Translations under genes and position numbers: made by a program
Shown: positions 54,586 to 62,982 of the stretch, piece by piece
Layout of the letters: each line of letters opens with the position of its first letter
How positions within the stretch are numbered: position 1 is the first letter of the stretch
Assembly: GCF_005796205.1 (NCBI RefSeq)
Contig: NZ_VAHN01000017.1
Coordinates: 1 to 64,000, forward strand
Source: Pseudarthrobacter sp. NamE2
Lineage (GTDB): Bacteria > Actinomycetota > Actinomycetes > Actinomycetales > Micrococcaceae
Direction: 5' to 3'
DNA: 64,000 nucleotides
The notes under the pieces: model-generated
Database searches by the model: none
What the model was told of the DNA's origin: nothing
Seen by the model: only the letters and a program-made list of their open reading frames with translations

Positions 54586-56291
54586 TGTCCCGCTCCATCC
54601 CGAAAGAAAGCACTACCTTGGCTCCACGCACGCTGTACACCAACGCCACCGTCTTCACCGCCAACGGCTCCCCTGCCGACGCCTTTGTGGTGGAAGGCTC
54701 CCAGTTCATCCACGTGGGCGACGAGGCGGGCGCCCGCAGCGCGGCGGGCGACGGCGCCACGGAGGTGGACCTGGGCGGCGGCTTTGTCCTGCCCGGCTTC
54801 GTGGACGCCCACACGCACCTGCTGATGATGGGCCAGGCCCTGCAGAAGGTCCAGTTGCGGGACGCCGCGGACCTCGCGGACCTCCAACAGCGCCTCCGGG
54901 ACGCCGCCTCGGCCACGGACGCACCCCGCATCCTTGGCGCCGGCTGGCTTTACAGCACCCTGGCCGGCCGGCAGCCCACGCGCCGGCTGCTGGACGAGGC
55001 CGTTCCCGACCGGCCTGTCTACCTGGACGCCAACGACCTGCATTCCGTCTGGGTCAACAGCGCCGCCCTGGCCGAGATGGGCATCACCAGGGACAGCCCG
55101 GACCCGATCGGCGGACGGATCGGCCGCGACCCGGACACCGGCGAAGCGGACGGAATGCTCTACGAAACGGCCGCCCAGCAGATCATCTGGCCGGCCCTTG
55201 CCGCGCACGCCACGGACGAGGACCGGGACGCCCAGCTGGAGGAGGCGTTCGCCAACTACCTGGCCGTCGGCGTCACCAGCGCGGTGGACATGGCCGTGCA
55301 GGACGACGACCTCGCCGCGTTCCGCCGCGCCCTGGAGCGCCGGAACGGCACACTTCCCATCCGGGTCAAGGGCCACCTGCTGGTGGCGCGGCACGAGTCG
55401 GAGGCCGACAACCTGGTTCAGGTGGCCAAGGCGGCGTGGCTCGCGGCCGATTTGCACAATGACTGGCTGCAGATCTGCGGCATCAAGCTGGTGGTGGACG
55501 GCGTCATCGACAGCTGCACCGCGGCCATGAAGGAACCCTATGCCGACGGCAGCAGCGCCGAGCCCATCTGGGACCGCGAATCCCTGATCCCCGTGGTGGC
55601 CGCAGCCGATGCCGCCGGCCTCCAGATAGCCCTGCACGCCATCGGGGACGAGGCCTCGGACATCGCCCTCGACGCGCTTGAAGAGGCGTACCGCCGCAAC
55701 GGCCCCCGCGACCGCCGGCACCGCATCGAGCACCTGGAGACCGTGACCGAGGCGAACGTCAAGCGGCTTGCGGCCCTGGGTGTTGTGGCGTCCATGCAGC
55801 CGGTCCACGCGGACCCGGCCATCCAGGAAAACTGGCGGAGCGTCCTCGGCGACCACCGCTGCGAGCGCGCCTTCCCCTGGACCGAGTTCACGAACGCGGG
55901 CGCCACCCTGGCCCTGAGCACCGACGCGCCGACGGCGCCGCACCAGCCCCTGCCCAACATGTACGTTGCCTCCACGCGGCGTTCCGCCCTGGACCCGGCG
56001 CTGGAAGCCAACCTTCCCAAGTACGCCCTGGACCTGGCCGACGCGCTCTGCCACGCCACCCGCGATGCCGCCTACTCCTGCCGGGCCGAGGACCGGCAGG
56101 GCCGGATCGCGGCCGGCTACCTTGCCGACTTCACGGTCCTGGACGCCAACCCGCTGCAGGCGGACCCCGCGCAGCTGCTCACCAACCGCGCCCGGCTCAC
56201 CGTGGTGGGCGGTGCAACAGCGTACGACGCCGGCGCCTCCGCCGATTCCCGCCTCCCCTCCGGCGGGCAGCGGCTCAGCCAGCCCGCCTGA
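54585..56291 (+). CDS. YtcJ-like metal-dependent amidohydrolase
   Basis: This 568-residue amidohydrolase-3 family protein has metal-site motif DAHTHLLM (about 74-81), GAGWLYS, VDGVIDSCTAAM (about 304-315), ALHAIGDEASDIALDA (about 348-363), HRIEHLE and STDAPTAPHQPL, ending with the usual ADFTVLDANP strand. It hydrolyses a C-N bond in an unidentified amide, imide or cyclic substrate. The ATG at 54585 overlaps the MFS stop; a TTG at 54618 is an alternative. The next gene, agmatine deiminase, follows after 43 bp. Confidence 0.88.
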   Translation: MSRSIPKESTTLAPRTLYTNATVFTANGSPADAFVVEGSQFIHVGDEAGARSAAGDGATEVDLGGGFVLPGFVDAHTHLLMMGQALQKVQLRDAADLADLQQRLRDAASATDAPRILGAGWLYSTLAGRQPTRRLLDEAVPDRPVYLDANDLHSVWVNSAALAEMGITRDSPDPIGGRIGRDPDTGEADGMLYETAAQQIIWPALAAHATDEDRDAQLEEAFANYLAVGVTSAVDMAVQDDDLAAFRRALERRNGTLPIRVKGHLLVARHESEADNLVQVAKAAWLAADLHNDWLQICGIKLVVDGVIDSCTAAMKEPYADGSSAEPIWDRESLIPVVAAADAAGLQIALHAIGDEASDIALDALEEAYRRNGPRDRRHRIEHLETVTEANVKRLAALGVVASMQPVHADPAIQENWRSVLGDHRCERAFPWTEFTNAGATLALSTDAPTAPHQPLPNMYVASTRRSALDPALEANLPKYALDLADALCHATRDAAYSCRAEDRQGRIAAGYLADFTVLDANPLQADPAQLLTNRARLTVVGGATAYDAGASADSRLPSGGQRLSQPA

Positions 56292-56334
56292 TCCAACCCG
56301 ACTTCCAGCAAGACAGAAAGACGCACAAACACCC

Positions 56335-57420
56335 GTGAAACCCGCCACCGCTCCGGCCGCACCCGTCCGCACCCCCGCCCCGGCAAGCCACATGCCCGCC
56401 GAATGGGAAACCCACACCGGAACGTGGATGGCCTTCCCGCCCCCGAATGACACCTTCGGCCCGGCGGGCAGCCCCACCCTCGACCGTGCCCGCGCCGCCT
56501 GGACCAAAGTTGCGCAAACCATTGCCCGCTACGAGCCCGTCACGGTAGTGGCCGACCCCCGGGACGCCGCCGCCGCGAAGGAATGGCTCGGCGACGGCAT
56601 CTCCGTCGTGGAAGTCCCGCTCGACGACGCCTGGCTGCGGGACAGCGGCCCCACCTTCGTGCACCAGCCGGACGGCTCGCTGGCCGCCGTCGACTGGATT
56701 TTCAACGGCTGGGGCGCCCAGGAATGGGCGGCCTGGGACAAGGACCACGACGTGGCCCGGGCCGTGGCGGCCGGTACCGCTGCTCCGGTCCGGCCCAGCC
56801 CGCTGGTCAACGAAGGCGGCGGATTCCACGTGGACGGCCAGGGCACCGTCCTGCTGACGGAAACCGTCCAGCTCGATCCCGGACGCAACCCCGGTGCCAC
56901 CAAAGAATCCATTGAGGCCGAAATCCACGCCGCACTGGGCACCACCAAGGCCATCTGGCTGCCGCGCGGCCTCACCCGCGACTATGACGAGTTCGGCACC
57001 CGCGGCCACGTGGACATCGTGGCAGCCTTCGCCGGGGCCGGCACCGTCCTGCTGCACCGCCAGGACGATCCCGCGCACCCGGACTACGAGGTGTACCGGG
57101 AACTCCGCAGCGTCCTTGACGGGGAGCTGGACGCCCAGGGCCGTCCGCTCCGGATCGTCGACGTCCCCGCACCCACCGTGCTCAAGGACGATGAAGGCTT
57201 CGTGGACTGGTCCTACATCAACCACTACGTGGCCAACAACGTGGTGGTCCTCTGCGCGTTCGACGACCCCAACGACGGCATCGCCAAGGTTATCCTGGAG
57301 CGCGCCTACCCCGGCCGGACCGTGGAACTGGTGGACGCCCGGGACATCTTCGCCTTCGGCGGCGGGATCCACTGCATCACCCAGCAGCAGCCCGCACCGG
57401 CGGAAGGCGGCGCAGCATGA
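56335..57420 (+). CDS. aguA: Agmatine deiminase
   Basis: This 361-residue guanidine-modifying enzyme of the PAD_porph family shows MPAEWETHTGTWMAFP (about 20-35), DAWLRDSGPTFV (about 97-108), NEGGGFHVDG (about 160-169), GHVDIVAAF (about 223) and the catalytic Cys in GGGIHCITQQQPA (Cys347). It hydrolyses agmatine to N-carbamoylputrescine and ammonia. GTG 56335 is used; ATG 56392 is a possible shorter start. Its stop overlaps the amidase ATG. Confidence 0.92.
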   Translation: MKPATAPAAPVRTPAPASHMPAEWETHTGTWMAFPPPNDTFGPAGSPTLDRARAAWTKVAQTIARYEPVTVVADPRDAAAAKEWLGDGISVVEVPLDDAWLRDSGPTFVHQPDGSLAAVDWIFNGWGAQEWAAWDKDHDVARAVAAGTAAPVRPSPLVNEGGGFHVDGQGTVLLTETVQLDPGRNPGATKESIEAEIHAALGTTKAIWLPRGLTRDYDEFGTRGHVDIVAAFAGAGTVLLHRQDDPAHPDYEVYRELRSVLDGELDAQGRPLRIVDVPAPTVLKDDEGFVDWSYINHYVANNVVVLCAFDDPNDGIAKVILERAYPGRTVELVDARDIFAFGGGIHCITQQQPAPAEGGAA

Positions 57421-59177
57421 AACTCGCGGAACAGACCCGGGAGCACGCCCCGCGGCCCGCTTTCGACGTGGTGGAGGCCGGCATCAGCCGGCTCCGGGCC
57501 GCACTGGAGTCCGGCGACGTCACCAGCGAGGAGCTGGTCCGGCTGTACCTGGAGCGGATCGAGGAGTATGACTCTTCAGGCATACGCTTGAATGCGCTCG
57601 TGGTGATGAACCCGGATGCGATTGCCGACGCGCAGGCCTCGGACCGGCGCCGCGCCGCCGGCTTCACGCTGGGGCCGCTGGACGGTATTCCGTATACGGC
57701 AAAGGACAGCTACCAGGCACGCGGCCTCACCTGCGCTGCCGGTTCCCCGGCGTTCAAGGACCTGGTGGCCCAAAAGGACGCCTTCACCATCGAACGCCTG
57801 CGGGCTGGTGGCGCCGTGCTGATCGGCCTGACCAATATGCCGCCCATGGCCAATGGAGGCATGCAGCGCGGGGTATACGGGCGCGCGGAGAGCCCCTACA
57901 ACACGGACTACCTCACGGCTGCCTTCGCCTCCGGGTCCTCCAACGGCTCCGGTACGGCTACCGCGGCAAGCTTCGCCGCCTTCGGGCTTGCGGAGGAAAC
58001 CTGGTCGTCCGGCCGCGCACCGGCGTCGAACAACGCCCTGTGCGCGTACACCCCGTCCCGCGGCGTGATCTCCGTGCGCGGCAACTGGCCGCTGGTCCCC
58101 ACCATGGACGTGGTTGTGCCGCACACCCGCACCATGGACGACCTGCTCGAAGTCCTGGACGTGGTGGTGGCGGACGACGCCGAAACCCGCGGCGACTTCT
58201 GGCGTGCCCAGCCCTGGGTGAAGGTGCCCAAGGCATCCGCTGTCCGCCCGCCGTCGTACCTTGGCCTGGCCGTGAAGGACCACGCCGGGGCCGGAGCCGT
58301 GCTGGCCGGAAAGCGCCTGGGCATCCCAAAGATGTATATCAACGCCGATCCCGAGGCCGGAACGGCACCGGACCCCGGCATCGGCGGCCCCACCGGCCAG
58401 CGCATCCAGACCCGCGCGTCCGTGATCGAACTCTGGAAAGCCGCGCGCCGGGACCTCGAGGCGGCCGGCGCCGAGGTGGTTGAGGTGGACTTCCCCGTCG
58501 TCTCCAACTACGAAGGCGACCGCCCGGGAGCCCCCACCATCGCCACCCGCGGCCTGGTGTCCAGGGACTACCTGCGCAGCGAGATCGTGGACCTTTCCGC
58601 CTGGTCCTGGCACGACTTCCTGGCCGCCAACGGGGACCCGAACCTCAACAGCCTGGCCGACGTCGACGGGTCCCTGATCTTCCCGGCGCCCGACGGGTCC
58701 CTTCCGGACCGGTACGAAGGGTTCGATGACGACATCAGCGACTACCCCGCCTGGATCCGGAAGCACGGGGTACCGGCGCTGACGCAGATCCCGCACCTTG
58801 CCGAAGGGCTGAAGGGGCTCGAGGAGACCCGGCGCGTTGACCTGGAGGAGTGGATGGACGGCCTGGGCCTGGACGCAGTGGTCTTCCCTGCGGTGGCGGA
58901 TGTGGCGCCTGCGGACGCGGACACCAACCCGGCATCAGCGGACCTGGCGTGGCGCAACGGCGTGTGGGTGGCGAACGGCAACCTGGTCCCCCGTCACTTG
59001 GGCATCCCCACCGTCACGGTTCCCATGGGGCTGGCCGCGGACATCGGGATGCCGGTTGGCCTGACGATTGCCGGCAAGGCGTACAGCGACACGCAGCTGC
59101 TGCACCTGGCGGCCGCGTTCGAAGCCACCGGCAAGCGGCGCGTCCCGCCGCCGCGCACCACGAACCAGGGCGGATAA
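57417..59177 (+). CDS. Amidase-signature-family amidohydrolase
   Basis: This 586-residue protein has the amidase-signature core: Lys96 in TAKDS, a Ser-rich SGSSNGSG loop (about 172-179) with the cis-Ser, and EETWSSGRAPAS (about 195-206) in the position of the nucleophile. It is longer than usual (AS enzymes are often 450-510). ATGA overlap couples it to agmatine deiminase. Decarbamoylation of N-carbamoylputrescine is normally done by nitrilase-family AguB, so this enzyme may substitute for AguB or act on a different amide. Confidence 0.9.
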   Translation: MKLAEQTREHAPRPAFDVVEAGISRLRAALESGDVTSEELVRLYLERIEEYDSSGIRLNALVVMNPDAIADAQASDRRRAAGFTLGPLDGIPYTAKDSYQARGLTCAAGSPAFKDLVAQKDAFTIERLRAGGAVLIGLTNMPPMANGGMQRGVYGRAESPYNTDYLTAAFASGSSNGSGTATAASFAAFGLAEETWSSGRAPASNNALCAYTPSRGVISVRGNWPLVPTMDVVVPHTRTMDDLLEVLDVVVADDAETRGDFWRAQPWVKVPKASAVRPPSYLGLAVKDHAGAGAVLAGKRLGIPKMYINADPEAGTAPDPGIGGPTGQRIQTRASVIELWKAARRDLEAAGAEVVEVDFPVVSNYEGDRPGAPTIATRGLVSRDYLRSEIVDLSAWSWHDFLAANGDPNLNSLADVDGSLIFPAPDGSLPDRYEGFDDDISDYPAWIRKHGVPALTQIPHLAEGLKGLEETRRVDLEEWMDGLGLDAVVFPAVADVAPADADTNPASADLAWRNGVWVANGNLVPRHLGIPTVTVPMGLAADIGMPVGLTIAGKAYSDTQLLHLAAAFEATGKRRVPPPRTTNQGG

Positions 59178-59274
59178 CACCCGCCGGGCGCCGGTTTCCG
59201 CAGCATTGGCTGGAAGCCGGCGCCCGCCGTCGTAGTACACGGAAATACGAAGCAATGATTCAGGGCCGCGCCCG

Positions 59275-59280
59275 TAACCT
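59275..59280 (+). promoter_or_regulatory. -10 box of metH, likely leaderless
   Basis: TAACCT lies 6 nt before the metH ATG and no Shine-Dalgarno sequence is present. No cobalamin or SAM riboswitch was recognised in the 109-bp gap. Confidence 0.45.
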
Positions 59281-59286
59281 GTTTAG

Positions 59287-62200
59287 ATGCCTCGTTTTGC
59301 TCTTGATATAGAATCCGTCGCCCGCCCGGCCCGTTCCCAGGAACTCCTGGACGCGGTGAACCACCGGGTTGTCATTGCCGACGGCGCGATGGGCACCATG
59401 CTGCAGGGCAGGGACCTCTCGCTCGAGGTGGATTTCCAGGGGCTCGAAGGCTGCAACGAGATCCTCAACGACACGCGCCCGGACGTCATCGCGGACATCC
59501 ACGACGCCTACTTCGCGGTGGGTATCGACGCCGTGGAGACCAACACCTTCGGCGCCAACTGGTCCAACCTCTCCGACTACGGCATCGACGACCGCATTGC
59601 CGAACTCGCGCTGAAGGGTGCAAAGATTGCCCGCGAACGCGCCGAGGCGGCAGAAGCAACGGACGGACGCATGCGCTGGGTCCTGGGTTCGATGGGCCCG
59701 GGCACCAAGCTCCCCAGCCTGGGGCACACCAGCTACGACTACCTCAAGCAGACGTTTGCGCTGCAGGCCGAGGGGCTGATCGACGGCGGCGCGGACGCCT
59801 TCCTCATCGAGACAAGCCAGGACCTGCTCCAGACCAAGGCCGCGGTGAACGGCTGCAAGCAGGCGATCGTGGCCCGCGGCATCCGGCTGCCGATCTTCGT
59901 CGAGGTAACGGTGGAGACTACCGGAACCATGCTGATGGGCTCCGAAATCGGTGCAGCGCTGACCGCACTCGAGCCGCTCGGCGTCGATGCCATCGGCCTC
60001 AACTGCGCCACCGGCCCGGACGAGATGAGCGAGCACCTGCGCCACCTCTCCAAGCAGTCCACCGTGGCCATCGCCTGCATGCCCAACGCAGGCCTGCCCA
60101 TCCTCGGCGCCAACGGCGCCCACTACCCGCTCACCCCCGCCGAACTCGCCACCGCGCACGAGCAGTTCGTCCGCGAATTCGGACTGGGCCTGGTGGGCGG
60201 CTGCTGCGGTACGACGCCGGAACACCTGGCCGCCGTCGTCGAACGCCTTGCGCCCTTCCGCACCAATGCCGCGGCCGCCGGCAGCCCGGACGGCGCCGTC
60301 CGCGTCCCCACCGATCACGACCCCGGCATCGCGTCCCTTTACCAGCACGTCTCCTTCGACCAGGACGCCTCCTACCTGGCCATCGGCGAGCGCACCAACG
60401 CCAACGGTTCCAAGGCGTTCCGCCAGGCGATGCTCGAGGAGCGCTGGGACGACTGCGTGGACATTGCCCGTGAACAGATCCGCGTGGGTGCCCACCTGCT
60501 CGATGTCTGCGTTGACTACGTGGGCCGTGACGGCGTGGGCGACATCAAGGAGGTCGTCTCGCGTTTCGCGTCGGCCTCCACCCTGCCGCTCGTCATCGAC
60601 TCCACCGAACCTCCCGTGCTGCAGGCCGGCCTCGAACTCATCGGCGGCCGTCCGGTGGTCAACTCCGTGAACTACGAAGACGGCGACGGCCCGGACAGCC
60701 GGTTCGCCCGCATCATGCCGCTGGTGAAGGAACACGGCACCGCCGTCATCGCCCTGACCATCGACGAGCAGGGCCAGGCCCGCACCACGGAGGGGAAGGT
60801 TGCCATCGCTTCCCGCCTCGTTGACGCCCTGGTGGGCGAGTGGGGCATGAAGGTCGAGGACATCATCGTCGATGCCCTGACGTTCCCCATCGCCACCGGC
60901 CAGGAGGAAACCCGCCGGGACGGCATCGAAACCATCGAAGCCATCCGCCAGATCACCACGAAGTACCCGGGCATCCAGACCACGCTTGGCGTCTCCAACG
61001 TCTCCTTCGGCCTGAACCCTGCCGCACGCATGGTCCTGAATTCCGTGTTCCTGCACGAGGCCGTGCAGGCTGGCCTGACCAGCGGCATCATCGACGCCGC
61101 CAAGATCGTCCCGCTCGCCTCCCTTCCGGAAGAGCAGCGCAAGGTCGCCCTGGACCTGGTCTGGGACCGCCGCGAATACGACGCCGACGGCAACACCACC
61201 TATGACCCGCTGTCCAGCATGCTGGACATGTTCGCCGGCGTGGACACCGCTGCCCTGCGCGACCAGCGCGCCGCGGAACTCGCGGCCCTGCCCACCGGTG
61301 AACGCCTGCAGCGGCGCATCATCGACGGCGAAGGCAAGGGCCTCGAGCAAGACCTGGACCTGGCGCTCGGTGAAGGCATGACCGCGCTCGGCATCATCAA
61401 CGACCACCTGCTCGAAGGCATGAAGGTGGTGGGTGAACGCTTCGGTGCCGGCGAGATGCAGCTGCCGTTCGTGCTGCAGTCCGCCGAGGTGATGAAGAAC
61501 GCCGTCGCACTGCTCGAGCCGCACATGGAGAAGTCCGATTCTTCCGGCAAGGGCACCATGGTGATCGCCACAGTCCGTGGCGACGTGCATGACATCGGCA
61601 AGAACCTGGTGGACATCATCCTCACCAACAACGGCTACAAGGTCATCAACATCGGCATCAAGCAGTCGATCGCGGAGATCATCGCCGCGGCCGAGGAACA
61701 CGACGCGGACGTGATCGGCATGTCCGGCCTGCTGGTGAAGTCCACGGTGGTGATGAAGGAAAACCTCGAAGAGCTGCAGTCCCGCGGCCTGGCCAAGAAG
61801 TGGCCGGTCATCCTCGGCGGCGCAGCCCTCACCCGTGCCTACGTGGAGCAGGACCTGGCAGAGCTGTTCGACGGCGAGGTCCGCTACGCCAAGGACGCCT
61901 TCGAAGGCCTGGCCCTCATGGAGCCGCTGGTCCGCGTCGCCCGCGGCGAGGATCCGTCCGGGGTTGGCCTGCCGTCGCTGAAGAAGCGCATCCACCGCGC
62001 GGGCGCCAAGGTTACGCTGACCGAGCCGGAGGCAATGCCTGGACGCTCCGACGTCGCCAGCGACAACCCCGTGCCCGCGCCGCCGTTCTGGGGAACACGC
62101 ATTGTGCGTGGCGTGGCGCTGCACGACTTCGCGGCCTTCCTCGACGAGCGCGCCACCTTCATGGGCCAGTGGGGGCTCAAGCCCGGCCGCGGCGAGGACG

Positions 62201-62931
62201 GCGCCTCCTACGAGGAGCTGGTGGAACGCGAGGGCCGGCCGCGCCTGCGGTACTGGCTGGACCGCATCCTCGCCGAAAAGATGCTGGACCCGTCCATCGC
62301 CTACGGCTACTTCCCGGTGGTTTCCGAGGGTGAGCAGGTGGTGGTGCTGCACCACGGCGAGGATCCCGACGGCGTCCTCGGCACTGCGGGCCTGCTCGCC
62401 CCGGACGGCGGAACAGGTGCCCCTATCGGCACCGAACGGCTGCGCTTCGACTTCCCGCGCCAGCGCCGCGACCGGCACCTGTGCCTGGCCGACTTCGTCC
62501 GCTCACGCGAATCCGGGCAGGTGGACGTCCTGCCGGTGCAGCTGGTCACCGCCGGTTCAAGGATCGATGAGGTGACGGCGGAGCTCTTCAAGGGCAACCA
62601 CTACCGCGACTACTACGAGCTCAACGGCCTGGTCATGCAGCTCACCGAGGCGCTGGCCGAGTTCTGGCACGCGCGCATCCGCTCCGAACTGGGCTTCGCG
62701 GCCGAGGAGCCCAAGGACAAGGCCGGCCTGTTCAAGCTGGACTACCGCGGTGCACGGTTCTCGCTCGGCTACCCGGCGTGCCCGGACATGGAGGACCGCC
62801 GCAAGGTCATGGAACTCCTCAAGCCCGAGCGGATGGGCGTGGTCCTGAGCGACGAGCTGATGCTGCACCCCGAACAGTCCACGGACGCGTTCGTGTTCCA
62901 CCACCCGGAGGCGAAGTACTTCAAGGTATGA
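59287..62931 (+). CDS. metH: Cobalamin-dependent methionine synthase
   Basis: This 1214-residue MetH has the full domain order. The homocysteine/betaine-type barrel (about 18-330) has Zn cysteines in GGCCGTTPEH (about 302-311). The pterin-binding domain starts about 350 (SYLAIGERTNANGSKAF). The cobalamin cap and B12 domains (about 670-890) have DVHDIGKN (about 766-773, the His that ligates cobalt). The C-terminal AdoMet activation domain runs about 910-1214 (RGARFSLGYPACPD). It methylates homocysteine from methyltetrahydrofolate. Confidence 0.97.
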   Translation: MPRFALDIESVARPARSQELLDAVNHRVVIADGAMGTMLQGRDLSLEVDFQGLEGCNEILNDTRPDVIADIHDAYFAVGIDAVETNTFGANWSNLSDYGIDDRIAELALKGAKIARERAEAAEATDGRMRWVLGSMGPGTKLPSLGHTSYDYLKQTFALQAEGLIDGGADAFLIETSQDLLQTKAAVNGCKQAIVARGIRLPIFVEVTVETTGTMLMGSEIGAALTALEPLGVDAIGLNCATGPDEMSEHLRHLSKQSTVAIACMPNAGLPILGANGAHYPLTPAELATAHEQFVREFGLGLVGGCCGTTPEHLAAVVERLAPFRTNAAAAGSPDGAVRVPTDHDPGIASLYQHVSFDQDASYLAIGERTNANGSKAFRQAMLEERWDDCVDIAREQIRVGAHLLDVCVDYVGRDGVGDIKEVVSRFASASTLPLVIDSTEPPVLQAGLELIGGRPVVNSVNYEDGDGPDSRFARIMPLVKEHGTAVIALTIDEQGQARTTEGKVAIASRLVDALVGEWGMKVEDIIVDALTFPIATGQEETRRDGIETIEAIRQITTKYPGIQTTLGVSNVSFGLNPAARMVLNSVFLHEAVQAGLTSGIIDAAKIVPLASLPEEQRKVALDLVWDRREYDADGNTTYDPLSSMLDMFAGVDTAALRDQRAAELAALPTGERLQRRIIDGEGKGLEQDLDLALGEGMTALGIINDHLLEGMKVVGERFGAGEMQLPFVLQSAEVMKNAVALLEPHMEKSDSSGKGTMVIATVRGDVHDIGKNLVDIILTNNGYKVINIGIKQSIAEIIAAAEEHDADVIGMSGLLVKSTVVMKENLEELQSRGLAKKWPVILGGAALTRAYVEQDLAELFDGEVRYAKDAFEGLALMEPLVRVARGEDPSGVGLPSLKKRIHRAGAKVTLTEPEAMPGRSDVASDNPVPAPPFWGTRIVRGVALHDFAAFLDERATFMGQWGLKPGRGEDGASYEELVEREGRPRLRYWLDRILAEKMLDPSIAYGYFPVVSEGEQVVVLHHGEDPDGVLGTAGLLAPDGGTGAPIGTERLRFDFPRQRRDRHLCLADFVRSRESGQVDVLPVQLVTAGSRIDEVTAELFKGNHYRDYYELNGLVMQLTEALAEFWHARIRSELGFAAEEPKDKAGLFKLDYRGARFSLGYPACPDMEDRRKVMELLKPERMGVVLSDELMLHPEQSTDAFVFHHPEAKYFKV

Positions 62932-62939
62932 GCGGCTGC

Positions 62940-62982
62940 GGGCCCTGTCTCAGGCGGACAGGGGGCCTAGGCGGACAGGGCC
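62940..62982. terminator. Stem-loop between convergent metH and ECF gene
   Basis: GGGCCCTGTC (62940-62949) pairs perfectly with GACAGGGCCC (62973-62982). The right arm lies inside the 3' end of the leftward gene. A 12-bp direct repeat (AGGCGGACAGGG at 62952 and 62969) overlaps it. Confidence 0.6.

Noticed and set aside
54456..56522. A 688-residue leftward frame opposite the amidohydrolase.
   Set aside because: It spans the ends of three co-oriented, motif-rich genes and has shadow-frame composition.
59178..59286. A cobalamin or SAM riboswitch upstream of metH.
   Set aside because: The gap is only 109 bp, lacks a B12-box-like or SAM-I core, and the start looks leaderless.
59260..62478. A 1072-residue leftward open frame opposite metH.
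   Set aside because: Long antisense frames are expected in high-GC coding DNA. It is His/Gly/Val-rich, has no domain and lies entirely within metH.
62952..62980. Direct repeat AGGCGGACAGGG (two copies) as an attachment site.
   Set aside because: No integrase, tRNA or mobile gene is nearby, and the repeat is part of a terminator-like stem-loop.
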